The position numbers were made by a program, and so were the translations under genes. The notes below the pieces were generated by a model. That model saw nothing but the letters and a program-made list of their open reading frames with translations. It was not told the DNA's origin and did no database searches. Shown here in pieces: positions 1 to 10,464 of a stretch of 64,000 nt of DNA. Origin of the DNA: Parelaphostrongylus tenuis (taxonomy: Eukaryota; Nematoda; Chromadorea; Rhabditida; Metastrongylidae); the NCBI GenBank assembly GCA_019055375.1, contig JAHQIW010004280.1:1-64000 (forward strand). Direction: 5' to 3'. The stretch's first letter is position 1. Each line of letters starts with the position of its first letter.

Positions 1-235
1 CGCGGGGCGCGCAAGCCAAGTTCTACCCCCACCTCTCTTAGGCAGTCAAGAACAACGTCCTACGGACCGTCATAACTAGGCTATCCTTGAAATTGCAAGA
101 AAACTCGCTCAACCAGTATTCTACGCTTTTAAAGAAGAAGACGAAAATCATATTGAACGGTAGAAGTACTCGGATCCGTACAGTAGAAAAAAGCTCTGTA
201 ATGACGGATTAAATAAAGTGAAGTAAAGTAAGAAG
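1..235 (+). repeat. Interspersed repeat family K, copy 1 (window edge)
   Basis: About 230 bp resembling copies at 15065-15330, 29825-30085 and 60890-61160. Shared landmarks in order are a CAACGAACGTCCTGTGGA-like block, a GCTATCCTTGA-like block, an AAAGAAGACGAAAA block, and an ending with a 'GATCCGCACAGTAGAAAA' motif and an A-rich, AATAAAG-like tail. No long reading frame is kept, so it looks non-autonomous. The most complete head (60.9 kb) has a TGGCCAAGTGG box like a tRNA A box, hinting at a tRNA-derived SINE. This copy is cut by the window start. Confidence 0.5.
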
Positions 236-637
236 TAATTAATGCAGGTGTTTCGTTTTATCATTCTTTCAACGTGTATAGCTTTATTCACAATTTAGAC
301 GGGTGTATACATCTGTTCTTTCCAGATAAACGAAGCCTAATACATCGACACTGCGTTTACTCGGTTGCTACATCAAGGTCACATTATAGTGATTCCACAG
401 TTGCTAGAATATATGTTGGCCAATAAATATAGTAAGAAATGTACATTCTACAAGGCAATTGATTGTAAAAAATTGTTATTTTTGGACACAAGGGTGTTAA
501 TTTCATGCTGTCTGTGGTGAATTCGCTAATCTTAGATATTGTTTGGAGACTAATGCCAAAGTGAATATTTCACTGTGGGTTTGTTGTACCATTACATTAC
601 AACCTGGTACATCTATTTGTGAATTTTGAAGAGCTAA
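236..637. other. No feature recognised
   Basis: AT-rich sequence with stops in all frames and no repeat seen elsewhere in the window. I see nothing that can be supported. Confidence 0.4.
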
Positions 638-802
638 CCTTGGAGAGCCGTCGTGTCTGGAGAAGATGACGGGAAACCACGGTTGATTAATTTTTTATAC
701 GCGTCGATGACGAGACTGGTTGGCAATCAGATGAGAGTATTGCGAAAAAACGTGAGAACCGCTGATAGTGACTCTGGAGGTGATAGCTTGGACTATGCTT
801 AA
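638..802 (+). CDS. Candidate terminal exon, unknown protein
   Basis: A 54-codon open frame ends in TAA at 800-802 with C-terminal sequence SDSGGDSLDYA. Its composition (acidic/serine tail, few rare residues) looks protein-coding, but no clear 3' splice site was fixed at its left edge; the frame opens after a TAA at 635. It converges on, and overlaps by three bases, a minus-strand open frame (799-1116), so at most one of the two is likely real in full. Function unknown. Confidence 0.25.
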   Translation, partial: PWRAVVSGEDDGKPRLINFLYASMTRLVGNQMRVLRKNVRTADSDSGGDSLDYA

Positions 803-1116
803 GTAGGCACTTCAAATACTAGGACTGCGGTGGGAGAGTGTTTGACGAGTGTGCAGTCACCCATCATGTTACCATTTGATGGGCACTCCACAAGTATTTT
901 AGGAGGCGTCGCGCTGTGTTGCCGAAACCGGCTGAACTCCATCAGATGTTCCAGAGAGTGCTTGGCAGCTGATAGTGCAGCAAACGAATGTCTACGGCTA
1001 GAAGGAGAATTATCAGTGGGAATACGACTCATGATGAGATGAAGCGTTTCGTATCTTTTTACGTGCAAATAGGTGTTGCGAGATTTACACATGTAAAAGA
1101 TTATTAGAGTAGCCAT
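799..1116 (-). CDS. Candidate exon or small ORF, unknown protein
   Basis: A 105-codon minus-strand frame. The first part (MATLIIFYMCKSRN...) looks random, while from the internal methionine near 1030 (MSRIPTDNSPSSRRHSF) onward it is serine- and histidine-rich and more protein-like, ending in LVFEVPT. A short alternative product of about 77 residues is therefore possible. No domain is recognised. It overlaps a plus-strand ORF (830-1042), a probable shadow, and meets the plus-strand frame ending at 802. Confidence 0.3.
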   Translation of the reverse strand: MATLIIFYMCKSRNTYLHVKRYETLHLIMSRIPTDNSPSSRRHSFAALSAAKHSLEHLMEFSRFRQHSATPPKILVECPSNGNMMGDCTLVKHSPTAVLVFEVPT

Positions 1117-1910
1117 TTATCTCCTGGAAATCCTTCTTTCAAAAATTGGAACCCGCTGTTATGATAGTGGATAGATATTTTCCGCATCAAAGCAGCTTCG
1201 ATACTAATGAGTGGCTCTGAAAGTTGGCAGAGGAGAAGGTTGTTGCATGAGCTCGAAACAAAACTAAGTGAAAACATACGACGTGCAGTTAATGTAAGAA
1301 CTTTGTTTGCTTAGAATGTTCTAATTCTTCGCGCCAAAAATGTCAGCGTAAACGTTCTAGACTCTCGAAATCAGGACTGTTCAGAATGAGTCGGAATTTC
1401 ATATGGTATATTGTTTAGGCGGCAATTAATTATTAATTAATTATTTTAGGATGTACTAATTGTTGATTGTCAGAAGCACAAATTTTGCGGAAGAAGAATA
1501 AATTCTTGGTTGGCATCACTATAGGGCAAACTTATTTTGTGCGATGTTGACTGAATAGCATATTGATTGTTGGAATAACATCTTAAGTAAAAGATTTGCT
1601 AAATTAGTGGCCATAACATGCTATAGATTAGAATTATGTTTCTTTTCATAAAAGTACTCTCCACAAAAATGAACTCGCACTCTTCTTACACTCACTTCTC
1701 TCCATAGTGTAAGCTTCCTTAATATAAATTTGTTTTTGGGAAGTTCGTCGCGGTAAAGGAAGTGTTTTTGAACTGCATTCTCCACAGATAAGCGATGAAA
1801 ATGTACCATGAGGGCGGAAAGTGAGCTCTTTTTACATTTATGTGGCTTTTCGTTGAAAAATTAGGACTTTAGAGTAAGGAATCGTTTTCATTCAATAAAA
1901 ATACCTTCAA
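1117..1910. other. No feature recognised
   Basis: AT-rich intergenic or intronic sequence. The 62-codon minus ORF at 1621-1809 has no splice sites or domain signal and is treated as chance. Nothing else can be supported. Confidence 0.4.
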
Positions 1911-1932
1911 TTTTGAGTGGTGTGTAAAAGCT

Positions 1933-2012
1933 TTGGCGTCATGCGGGACTTGAACCAATATTTAATCTTTTCCGGAAAGCGTGTTTAACCATCTGCACTA
2001 TCCTCACCCGTT
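1933..2012 (-). repeat. tRNA-like repeat (family T), solo copy
   Basis: Read on the minus strand, a tRNA-like D-arm region (GTGCAGATGGTTAAACAC) is followed by a B-box-like GGTTCAAGTCCCGC and ends in TGACGCC. The same order occurs at 27482-27556 (+), 31547-31640 (-) and 39665-39755 (-), so it is a dispersed element rather than a functional tRNA; the anticodon arm does not form a standard loop. The flank (TTTTACACACC) also resembles the common GTTTTTGCACCCC flank of the family. Confidence 0.55.
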
Positions 2013-2039
2013 TTCTTACCACTCTTTCTACTTTACACT

Positions 2040-3296
2040 TCGAAATGCCTTTATTAAGGTTTTCGTTGTAGTAGTTCATCTTTTAGTAGTGATGAAATGC
2101 CTCTAACATATAAATTTACCCATATTAATGCCAATGAAATCGTTGGGAAGTTCAACGACTGCTTGTTAAAAAGAGCATAAAATTTGGTCTTGTTTTTATT
2201 CTTAGAGCGCTCTACGGTGACATTTCGTAGAACCAATACCGGCTATAAGATTGTTGAAATTTGAGTTGCCGAGAGACTGTTAGAAGTACATCAAAAAATC
2301 TTCTAAGTATTCATAGCAGAAAAAAAAGCAAACCGATTATTATATATAATATTAATGTTGCTTTTGTAATGCAATGATAGGGATGATATTGCATAGGTAT
2401 GAGCTATCGCATAGTTACCAAAAGTCTTGGAAAGGTTTCCTTAGCTCAAAAGTTTTTTGAAAAGTCGTGTGCCAGCGCAGGTATACCACTACTCAAAGGG
2501 GTTATCAATTGAACTGATATTCAATGAATAACTATAATTGATACGGATTCAGTTCGATAGGCGGCATAATGGGGAGGAACAGAAAAACCTACAATCAATG
2601 AATTATTTTTACATCACTTCTGAATAGGCTTCTTCTAACCATATCTGAATCACATCATGCTATTTCCCCGTTATCTTTAGAAAAGTGCTCGGAGTAATTT
2701 CTTGAACAGACCGCACCAGATATCCGTAGAGTAGATATGTGATTATCCGTAAAGTAGATATGTGATACAAACAGCTCAAGGAACAAACAACAAAAATGAT
2801 TGACATATTCCATAGAGACGGGTGATTCCTAATTCAAACCATTCCAACTTGCCGACCGGTCCTTGCGATGAACTTCAACGGAGCCTCCAGACGAGATGTT
2901 AGTTGAATTCCTAACTTTTTGAAAATGATCAACTGCCATTTGAGGAGAACAAATGTCAAGAATTTTTACACGATTGCGCTTGCACAAAGTTCGTAATGTT
3001 TCTCTCTTAAAATAACGTTTTTACATCTTCCACTACATGAGAGAAAATAATTCGAGTCCACTAATTACAATTATTTGTATTCGCCTTGTAAGTCATCACT
3101 GTCAAAATCTTCTCTCACACATAAAACACATTTTATGCTGATTACATTTTCATAATAATTTGCCGCTCTAGGCGATCTATCCTGCGATATCGATATCGTG
3201 GTCAGCTGGGAGAGAGCGCAATGATATTTCAAAACCGACTTTCTTTGTCACGTAACACATCAAAAATAGTTGTTTCACAATTTTGTAAATACCACT
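2040..3296. other. No feature recognised
   Basis: AT-rich. The 2054-2236 minus ORF is short and unsupported. The direct duplication of a GTAGATATGTGATTATCCGTA-like phrase near 2730-2765 is local and very short. No exon with convincing splice sites was found. Confidence 0.35.
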
Positions 3297-3437
3297 ATGT
3301 CTAGTTGTGCTTTGTGTTTGCTAATAATGATGCCAACTACTGTAAGATGGATTGTCCAAGGTAAAGTACCAACACCAGCCATACTGTACACAGGGTTCCC
3401 ATCAGGTGAGATTCTTCACTTAAACGGTGACACCTAA
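3297..3437 (+). CDS. Small ORF, possibly secreted or an exon; unknown
   Basis: A 46-codon ORF with ATG at 3297 and TAA at 3435. It starts MSSCALCLLIMM (hydrophobic, signal-like) and ends GEILHLNGDT. Possible GT donors lie inside (GTAAAG at 3361, GTGAGAT at 3405), so it may really be one or two exons. The spacing GKVP...SGE.LHLNGD faintly recalls the first strands of galectins, but this is too short to claim. The next candidate coding sequence downstream is the coiled-coil gene at 4041. Confidence 0.22.
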   Translation: MSSCALCLLIMMPTTVRWIVQGKVPTPAILYTGFPSGEILHLNGDT

Positions 3438-4040
3438 AATTCGGCTGTGAGTCAACAAAGGACTGAATTCATCGGCTTTCAAAACGTCAGACGTAAGCCG
3501 AATAAAGGTTTCAGCACGAGTTTTATGCAAGTTTGATTACAATGAAACTTATTGCTTTTTCTCAAAGAGATCTAATGAAAGTCGGCTTGTTAGCCAATCG
3601 TCTATCTCGCCCGAAATAGACATTAACAGAAGGATGATTTGTTTGATGCCACGCAGAAATCTAGGTATAAAGCCGCCTCAGTGAAATTTTCGTGCTGCAA
3701 AATATCTTCTTAGACTTGCATATTCAACAAAAATTCTTCGATATGGCCTATGTTGTTCTCCATTTTCGTGCGGCCTTTCGATGATTTTCCGAAATTCCAC
3801 TCTTTTCTCACTACTTTTTTTTATACGAAATGTCTTCAACATGGAGCGATAATGTGCTATAGTTTGTACGCTTACAATTCTACTCTGTATAGCTATCTAT
3901 CCTGCATATATGTCACAATTCACATAGTCCATTTTCAACATCACCTAACTTCCGTCATCACAGCGCCGATGCCCCTTACATTTTTGGAGCTTAATTATGG
4001 CATCGTCTCTTCTTCTAAGATCACCTTATTACAACACCAG

Positions 4041-4588
4041 ACTCTTTTCTCTACCGATCAACAGAGAACGAAGTATGAATTAGAGAAAGCACTAACATCG
4101 ACTTTTCTACTACAACAGAGTCGCTTTCGATTAACGTCGCCTTCTCCTCATCGTGGAAGAAGTTCTAGACGCTTGAGTGCAATGTCTATTAGGGTTTTAT
4201 TCCGACAAGATTCGGATAGTTGAAATAATTTAGAGCACATTTACGAACAATGTTGCTAAAAGCAAGACTCTATCACGACTATTTTCTTCCAGAGCGACAG
4301 CCATGAAGCATTTCTTAACCATGCGGAACGGCTTCTAACCACCATAACGGATGCGCGTGAAGTGAGCTGCCATTTTTCACCGAATCAATCGCTTCATTTA
4401 AACGATCGTATAATGAGACAATTAAGGTTCGCGGAACACTTTCGAACTTCATGAAAGAAGTTCATTATCAGCAGCATCAGAAGAAGATGTTGGAAAGTGA
4501 ACAAAACAGTCTGAAAGAACAATTAGCAAATTTTGAACTTGAGGAAATCTGTACGGAAGAACATGCTTCTAATAATGTTGAAAGCGAG
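4041..4588 (+). CDS. Coiled-coil protein gene, exons A-B
   Basis: Exon A (4041-4193, 51 codons) includes SPSPHRGRSSRRLSAMS, a basic serine-rich stretch. A 99-nt intron (4194-4292, GTTTTA...TTCTTCCAG) joins it in phase 0 to exon B (4293-4588), which begins SDSHEAFLNHAERLLTTITD and, after a frame change, continues MKEVHYQQHQKKMLESEQNS into an acidic end before a GTAGGA donor. The heptad-like L/E/K/Q pattern implies a coiled coil. The reading frame breaks at 4449-4453 (TCATGA): the upstream frame hits TGA exactly where the downstream frame has an ATG, so one base seems missing. Probably the same gene as the exons at 6577-6863. The protein is not recognised; a cytoskeletal or kinetochore-type role would be a guess. 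Confidence 0.55.
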
Positions 4589-4997
4589 GTAGGATTTTGA
4601 AGATTACATGCAATCCAAGAACTGGTGCGTAGGTTTATTTGCCAATTGATATTTTGACTTCATTGCGAACCCACTGAATGCTATAGTTGTTGAATCTCTA
4701 ACTAATTTCGGAACTAGCGCTTTATTGTTTTCGAGATGCGACCTATACGCATTCGCTGGCCGTCAATCCGATGATACAAGCACCAGACATTTCTGGTATA
4801 TTCTACCTACACTGAAAGCTTAAAAAATGGCTTACGATGGGTCGACTCGTACTACACAACATACACAACTATTAGGTTGAGGAAGAAGATCTTTAAGACC
4901 CGTTAAAAATTTAAAATTTGTGCATAAATTCAATAAAAAACCGCGATTTTATCCTAATTATCCTCCTTCAAACTTCCCTATAATTATTTAATTATCT

Positions 4998-5531
4998 TTC
5001 AAACTAAAAACCATTATTATCCACGGCGATCTTCTGCCAACGATCTGCAGCTTTCGGATCTGCTCGAAATACGTTTTCATTTTACCATTCTTTGAGTTTT
5101 GAATTGAAAAACTCCTTAAATAAAACCTTAACATGACCAAATGTCGTAAATCACCGTTCACGTCGAAAATGTTGCACTGCGGAGGAAATCGGGCCCTAAT
5201 CGAACGGCATAGCATCTGGACTGTAATCTGGGTAAGGTAAGACCTCGAATCACTTTGATTTATCAAAATTTTCCTTGACCTTCTTTTCAGTATGAGGTTA
5301 AGGATTGTCTTGCTGCAACAGCGCGTGTATTCGCTGCAGAGGCCTTCCGGAACAAAAGTGGTCTTCGAGAATGAGATCATTCTTTTCAAATCGTTTGTAC
5401 TACTTTGCAGTAATTACATGGCTCACAGTTTTTTTGCCTTCGGTACCACAGATCTCTTTTGCATTATCTGTTATCGAAAGTTCTCGCCTCCAGCAATAGG
5501 GTATCAAAATTCGAATCTTAGCTTTGTCCAT
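4998..5531 (-). pseudogene. mariner-type transposase relic with internal deletion
   Basis: On the minus strand an N-terminal part starts MDKAKIRILI and leads to YYKRFEKNDLILEDHFCSGR, matching the usual HTH and 'RF..GD.SLED.PRSGRP' region of mariner transposases. It then passes almost directly to the C-terminal part: PYPDYSPDAMPFD, the 'PYSPDLAPSDYHLF' region, then FKEFFNSK and DRWQKI.VDNNG. The catalytic D(34)D core before PYSPD is missing, several stops and shifts are present, and the total is ~530 bp against ~1 kb for an intact gene. I found no convincing terminal inverted repeats. Dead deletion derivative inside or next to the coiled-coil gene intron. Confidence 0.75.
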
Positions 5532-5559
5532 CGTCATCATCTGATATCAGAGAAGTAAA

Positions 5560-6570
5560 TCAAAATTTCATACGCTATAACTAGCGTTGTCATGTAAATT
5601 TCTTATGGAAGTATTTCTTAGATATATTTATATACTTGCACTAACCGATACTGCGTAAAGCAAACATAAAATCCTATTTCTTTTGTGGGCGTTGAACATG
5701 TTTTTCCTCGATCCGGTATCTCACATCCTACATTCAAAAGATGTCTAAACAGGGAATTTTGTATGTAATCCAAACGCCAAAAAAAGTCTATTTGACTATA
5801 GTATTGGTTAAAGTGATAAAATGTTCAAGAAGTAAGGTGCTGCAATAAGATAGCATACGCATTGCACACTGCTGCACCTCTAGTTCTTCTCTCAAATATC
5901 AGAAATCTGGTGATGTCAGATGAATATCAAAAAATATACAATCACATGACTTTTCATTGAAGGTAGCATCGTTATTGAGCAAAATTTGTCATGTACTAAA
6001 ATGTCAAAGTTCAGTGTATGCATATAAAATGCGCATTATTATACACGCTTATAGCCTAAGATGAAATATAGCCTCACGGGTGAGTTCAAATGCTGCTTGA
6101 GCATAAGGTGGCCAAATGATCATGTCTAGGGGATATCTAACATTCTATCACAAGCACTAGTCAGACTATGTGAATTAGAGAAGGCTCTCCGTAGACAATT
6201 TTGATATCAGACCCCAGAGAGGCTGGTTGGCTCAATAAGCAAGGAGAAATTTGTGCCAGCACTTTACGTTAACTTTACTTCATCTTTATCACTACAATAT
6301 TCACACCTGGAATATTGATAGATTTCAGAACAATCGCTTTTTTTTTTTGTTCGACCAATGGTTTTCATGACGAATTCGGGTTAGATGATTAGACAAGCGT
6401 GATATAAATAAATCGTGATATTTCGCTGTCTTCCAGTTTATTTAGATAGAGCGAAGTTTCAAGGCCAATAAACATTATTACAAAAATGTAGTCCAGAGTC
6501 ATCTTCATGACTGGAAATACTTCACAGAGGGTGCAATTTTGAAATAGGCATTTTAGTGTGCTACTCACAC
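5560..6570. other. Probable intron sequence of the coiled-coil gene
   Basis: No open frame with splice sites was found. The stretch separates exon B from exon C of the coiled-coil gene, so it is provisionally intronic. Missing small exons cannot be excluded because the phases of B and C do not join directly. Confidence 0.3.
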
Positions 6571-6576
6571 TGTTAG

Positions 6577-6863
6577 CAGTTTGAAGAAAATTTGGGAAAG
6601 CTGCGAGAGCAAATTGCTGTCTGATGAGATAAGAGATCAGAATGAGATATTGGATATTGCAGTGCTCGAACTGGAACAGGTAATACCTAATCGTGACTTT
6701 AAAACAAATGAGATTTTAGCTCTCAAACAGATTTCTTTGTCATGATTGCATTAAGATAAAAATCACACTTGACAAACGTGAGATGCTTTTGGAAAGTGAA
6801 CGAAAGATACTGTCCCATCTGCAGGAGGAAAACGAGAAACTAAAACGGAGGCTGTCATTAAAG
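6577..6863 (+). CDS. Coiled-coil protein gene, exons C-D
   Basis: Exon C (to 6679) reads KKIWESCESKLLSDEIRDQN...LELEQ. A 40-nt intron (6680-6719, GTAATA...ATTTTAG) follows, and exon D (6720-6863, 48 codons) reads LSNRFLCHDCIKIKI...LLESERKILSHLQEENEKL and ends at a GTTGGT donor. The C-D join is in phase 0. Dense E/K/L/Q content with a leucine periodicity indicates a coiled coil, matching the character of exons A-B upstream. Acceptor choice for exon C is ambiguous (TTAG at 6576 or CAG at 6579). No known family recognised; the downstream exons were not found. Confidence 0.55.
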
Positions 6864-6869
6864 GTTGGT

Positions 6870-7935
6870 GTTTTTAGTCGCTTTGAGAATTTCCTCAACG
6901 GAACTTAATGGCCCTGAAATGTAAACGGATAATTCTCAGTTGACGTTTTCACAGAAATCGTGATCTGTTGAAGAATTTGTTCTATTATAAGCCTGTCTAA
7001 TAATGTTTAGTGGTTTTTCGGGATTGCTACGTCAAAGTGATACGTAGTTCATCAGTGATACACGCCCCACGCTGAACCCTACTTTATAGCAGGGATGGAG
7101 AGACGTTGTGGTAATAGCACGTCACTGTGCTATCACCATTATTTTATCAGTCGAATGTGTACGTCTGGCAGCGATTATCTAGGCATCCATCGGACCGACT
7201 ATTGTTGAAACTCGCTTCTAACGTACAGTATAGTTCTTGAGGATGTTAGGAGCTTTTTCGAGGTTGCTACGTTAGTGATAACGTTGTTCACACTTCCTTG
7301 CTATAAAGCACTACTCAGTGTGATTAGTGCGGCACTGATGAAGTGACGCCTAAACGTATGCGCGCCACTGATCCAGTAACCTCAAGAAGACTCTAAACAT
7401 TCTCACAGAGTATATAAATGTTTATAGCGAGGTTTAAAATAATCGATTGGTATATGTCCTCTAATAACGTATTATATTGAATAGGAGATTTGCGATTACA
7501 ATCATTCGATTTCAATCCTTGCATTCGAGAATGGTAACTTTGCGACCACGTTGTATGTTGTTCTAAAGCTAGACATTCTAGATACGTGGTTCTTATTTTA
7601 ATATCGTGGATACAAATCTGTGGAGTTTATTGAGTTTTTTTTAGTTATCTAAAGAAAAATACTGAAACGACCAGTTACGCTGCACAAAAACCTTTCGTTG
7701 CCCTGTAAGTAAATATTCACAAGCTTAAAACTATGGCTACTGCGCTACGTATTGGTATTTGAGAAAGCCGTTCTATAGCGCTGTAGCAGAATGGAAAGAT
7801 TTATGTTTCACACAGGCATAGCTCATTTCACGAAACTCTTTTCACGAGCTATAAGTAACTATTCGATCGCGTAAGTTTCCGCGATATCAACGTTTTGCTC
7901 ATTTTCTCGAAGGATCTTTTCACTGCGGAATAGCA
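6870..7935. other. No gene recognised
   Basis: Contains repeated phrases GTTTAGTGGTTTTTCGGGATT and GGAGCTTTTTCGAGGTTGC (about 7005 and 7250), each followed by a CTACGT(CA)A block, suggesting two decayed copies of one small repeat. No coding support. Confidence 0.3.
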
Positions 7936-7940
7936 GAGAA

Positions 7941-8150
7941 GATAAAATCGCGTTTCACATATTCGGTGCGCTTGTTTATCGGCCAATGTACGGTCTGGGT
8001 TTCAAGTGGCCGTAGATTCGATTCGGCGCTCCACGAGCGATCAGTCAATCGAAATGCGTTGGAACGTCACATATGAAGTGCAATGCTTTTCGTGCTGCTC
8101 GCGAAGCGACTGTTTAAGTACGCGGTGGATGTGAAACATAATTTTATCCT
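7941..8150. repeat. MITE-like element with terminal inverted repeats
   Basis: The left end reads GATAAAATCGCGTTTCACAT (7941-7960). The right end reads ATGTGAAACATAATTTTATC on the plus strand (8129-8149), an imperfect inverted repeat of about 20 bp. There is no coding potential. A related right end with adjoining sequence occurs near 13470-13620 (GTGTGAAACACAATGTTATT, followed by a shared CTCTTGAAAAGTT phrase also at 8243-8260), so this is a dispersed family. Confidence 0.5.
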
Positions 8151-8159
8151 GAGTACTAC

Positions 8160-9100
8160 GGATTAATGAAAGATTATTGCCATAAAGAGAGCACATAGCG
8201 CAGTAGCCAGAGATTTACGCCTCCGAATAATTACTGACACTCTTATGAAAAGTTTTTGTCCAATGAAGGAGTTTACTTTCTCTTTACTTCCGGATAACTC
8301 AAAAAGAGCCCTTTACTGGAAATAATTCTTAACTGGACATGAAGTGGGAGAATTGTTTGTGGTTTCAGTCATTGAGATTGTTAAACAGGCGTTATTTATA
8401 AGTTTTGTACTGTAGATTTCTAAACTTTAGCGGTCGAGGTGAGCGTCATGATTTTGACGATTGAAGGTGACTTGCTGTGATCAATGATGGAAGCAGGAGA
8501 TTTAACACATTGACAGCGATATGAGCTGTTTTCAGCTTAGGCTGCACTCCGAGTGCGGCGGCGCGGCGGCGGTAGAAGCTTTTTTTATCACACCATGCGG
8601 CGGAAATATGGGAATTTGCTTTGTAATTTGAGGTACTGTTGAAGGAATATTATCGTGACTGAATAGGGAAATATAGCAGAAGAGACTTTCATAAAAGGTT
8701 TTATGGTTAAGAGAATGCCTATACATCAAAAAATTATTTATGTTTTGACGGTAAATGCACATTGTTGTGAGAGGGAGCATAATTCTAGCTGTTATATAAC
8801 TTCGTTTCTTTCTTTTTCATCCATGTTTTTGTAGTCGTCCGAGGACAAATGTTCCATCTCTCACTAAGTTGGCTTCATGAGAGAACGCGTATTTTACTTT
8901 CTGCTATTGAGAAAAGCTAACGTATTGCAAGCACTGTTTGTATTAGTAGGTAATTGCTTTTTCCCACAACATTCGAGGTTTTAGAAGAAAGCATTTCCGT
9001 TGTTTCTGCTGCAAATATCTTTATCAGGGTATCTTCTAACATATTTGAACACCCATTGGCGACAAATATTTTTTAGTGAATTAAAAATTCCACACTTCAT
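8160..9100. other. No gene recognised
   Basis: Contains a GC-rich burst (GTGCGGCGGCGCGGCGGCGG, 8554-8573) in otherwise AT-rich DNA. The minus ORF at 8532-8780 depends on it and has no splice or domain support. Confidence 0.3.
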
Positions 9101-9108
9101 TAGAATAG

Positions 9109-9246
9109 TACGACAGCGTCATTGTAGCCGAAGCGCTTTACTTTCTGCGCGACGGCGCCGCGTACTGCGCAGAATTTCAACGTCGTTGTCAACGTGTTGA
9201 TATAGAACTATTCACTCAAAAAAGGTTAAATCTCCTAACACTGTAG
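9109..9246 (+). CDS. Candidate exon just upstream of the RhoGDI-like gene
   Basis: An open frame of 45 codons reads YDSVIVAEALYFLRDGAAYC... and ends LFTQKRLNLLTL then TAG at 9244. The left edge is a weak AATAG acceptor at 9108; a better TTTTTTAG lies at 9067-9074 in another frame. The composition is amphipathic-helix-like. It lies 280 bp before the first RhoGDI-like exon, but its stop codon prevents a simple fusion. Unrecognised; may be chance. Confidence 0.22.
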   Translation, partial: YDSVIVAEALYFLRDGAAYCAEFQRRCQRVDIELFTQKRLNLLTL

Positions 9247-9527
9247 TGTAGTGATCGCTATTAATCAAACAAAACAAACTAATTCGGCTGCAGAGCAACA
9301 CTTTTCATGGGATAGTGTTGCACTTTCGAGTAACTACTTATATATTCGTTGAGATATTTATCAGGAAATTGAGCTACTTTCAGTACATCCAAAGAAGCTT
9401 TATGGATCTATTGAAATAAAACCCTTCTGGAACCATGTAACTTTGTTGTTATATGTAATATTAGCCGCAAAACATATCCGAACTGTGGCTCAATTGGTAG
9501 TTTCATGGTTACCTCCACACGATTCAG

Positions 9528-9708
9528 GTCCGACACGCCGTCAGGAAAGAAGATCTTGAGTTAAGCGATGATGAGGAGCAGGAAAAAAGCTCTTCTTCTT
9601 TGGTGTCGTACTTAGTAATCGACAACGATAGGAGATCTGTCATCCCTGTTGCTCTGCATCTTCTTGTTGAAGGACAAAAATATAAGCCGATACAGCTCAA
9701 CCGTAAAG
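9528..9708 (+). CDS. RhoGDI-like gene, first recognised exon
   Basis: Acceptor CGATTCAG ends at 9527. Sixty codons follow: an acidic linker (EDLELSDDEEQEKSSSS), then a strand resembling the start of the RhoGDI immunoglobulin-like domain (SVIPVALHLLVEGQKYKPIQ; compare family 'V.V..L.L..EG'). It ends AAA G|GTTTGT, leaving one base. That base joins perfectly to the exon at 13889 (G+GT, giving LNRK-G-AEHGAKF). RhoGDI binds the prenyl tail of Rho GTPases and keeps them GDP-bound in the cytosol. The usual N-terminal regulatory arm is short or lies on an upstream exon that I could not place. Confidence 0.7.
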
Positions 9709-10138
9709 GTTTGTCTATATCCGATTTTTTGCTTAGTATGATCAATCTTTTATTGTGAATATACTCATCGGCATACACACGCTTATGTTCGACTATAAAT
9801 TGGTACGAAAAATCAGTCTGGAAAGGTGGGAAAATACTGTTGACATTCGTATAGTTTATCGATGTAAATTCATTCAAACCTTGCAAGTTATTACATAATG
9901 TAAAAGAGTAGTCACTTGAGTGAGTAACATACGTTTGACCACGAAGGCTCTAAAGTGTTGCACAAGTGGTTTGCTTTTTGAAAAGTTAGCTCATGCCAAA
10001 AGCTTGGATTACTGGAATACTGTTCATTTATATGCATCAATCTTCAAGTCGGTTGTTACAAATTATTGGCAACAGCGTTTCTCAACAATACGGTTCATTA
10101 TTGCATAACATCACTCTTTGAAACGATAGCCTTTTCAG

Positions 10139-10272
10139 TGGTATTCCGATTTGATTTAGCTGTTCAAGAAGCTGATGCTAGTTCAGCATACGTTTTGGGT
10201 CCAAAGAATAGCAGCATGCAGTCTCTAGCAAAGTATTTTTCATCTGCTAATCATATTAGGAGAGGAATATAG
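10139..10272 (+). CDS. Possible alternative terminal exon inside the RhoGDI-like intron
   Basis: A strong acceptor CCTTTTCAG ends at 10138. The frame that joins in phase to the exon at 9708 (G+TG = Val) stays open for 44 codons (VVFRFDLAVQEADASS...SSANHIRRGI) and stops at 10270. If used, it would replace the whole C-terminal beta-sandwich by an unrelated tail, which should abolish prenyl binding. It could equally be an unrelated decayed exon. No similarity recognised. Confidence 0.3.
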
Positions 10273-10464
10273 CGAGAACATGTTCGTCGTGCAAGACTTC
10301 TTTTCTTTTTTCAGGATAATGACACAGTAATTTATGCTCGGTTCAAGGGCGACCGTAAATGGTGAAAATTAGGCTCGTACGGAGTACTACCACCATTAAG
10401 GAGCTGAGGAGGCACCACTTCCCGTTCCCAAAAAACACGATTGGTTTTCTCGTAAACCGTGTCA

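Noticed and set aside
3297..3437. Galectin
   Set aside because: Only one short GKVP...LHLN-like string; no other galectin strands nearby.
3750..4040. 5' half of the 157-codon ORF ending at 4223
   Set aside because: Low-complexity Y/F/L/T composition; only the part from 4041 has exon-like composition and a fitting acceptor.
4431..4464. 34-nt intron to explain the frame change in the coiled-coil gene
   Set aside because: No proper acceptor, and the resulting phase leads to a stop; a single missing base explains the switch better.
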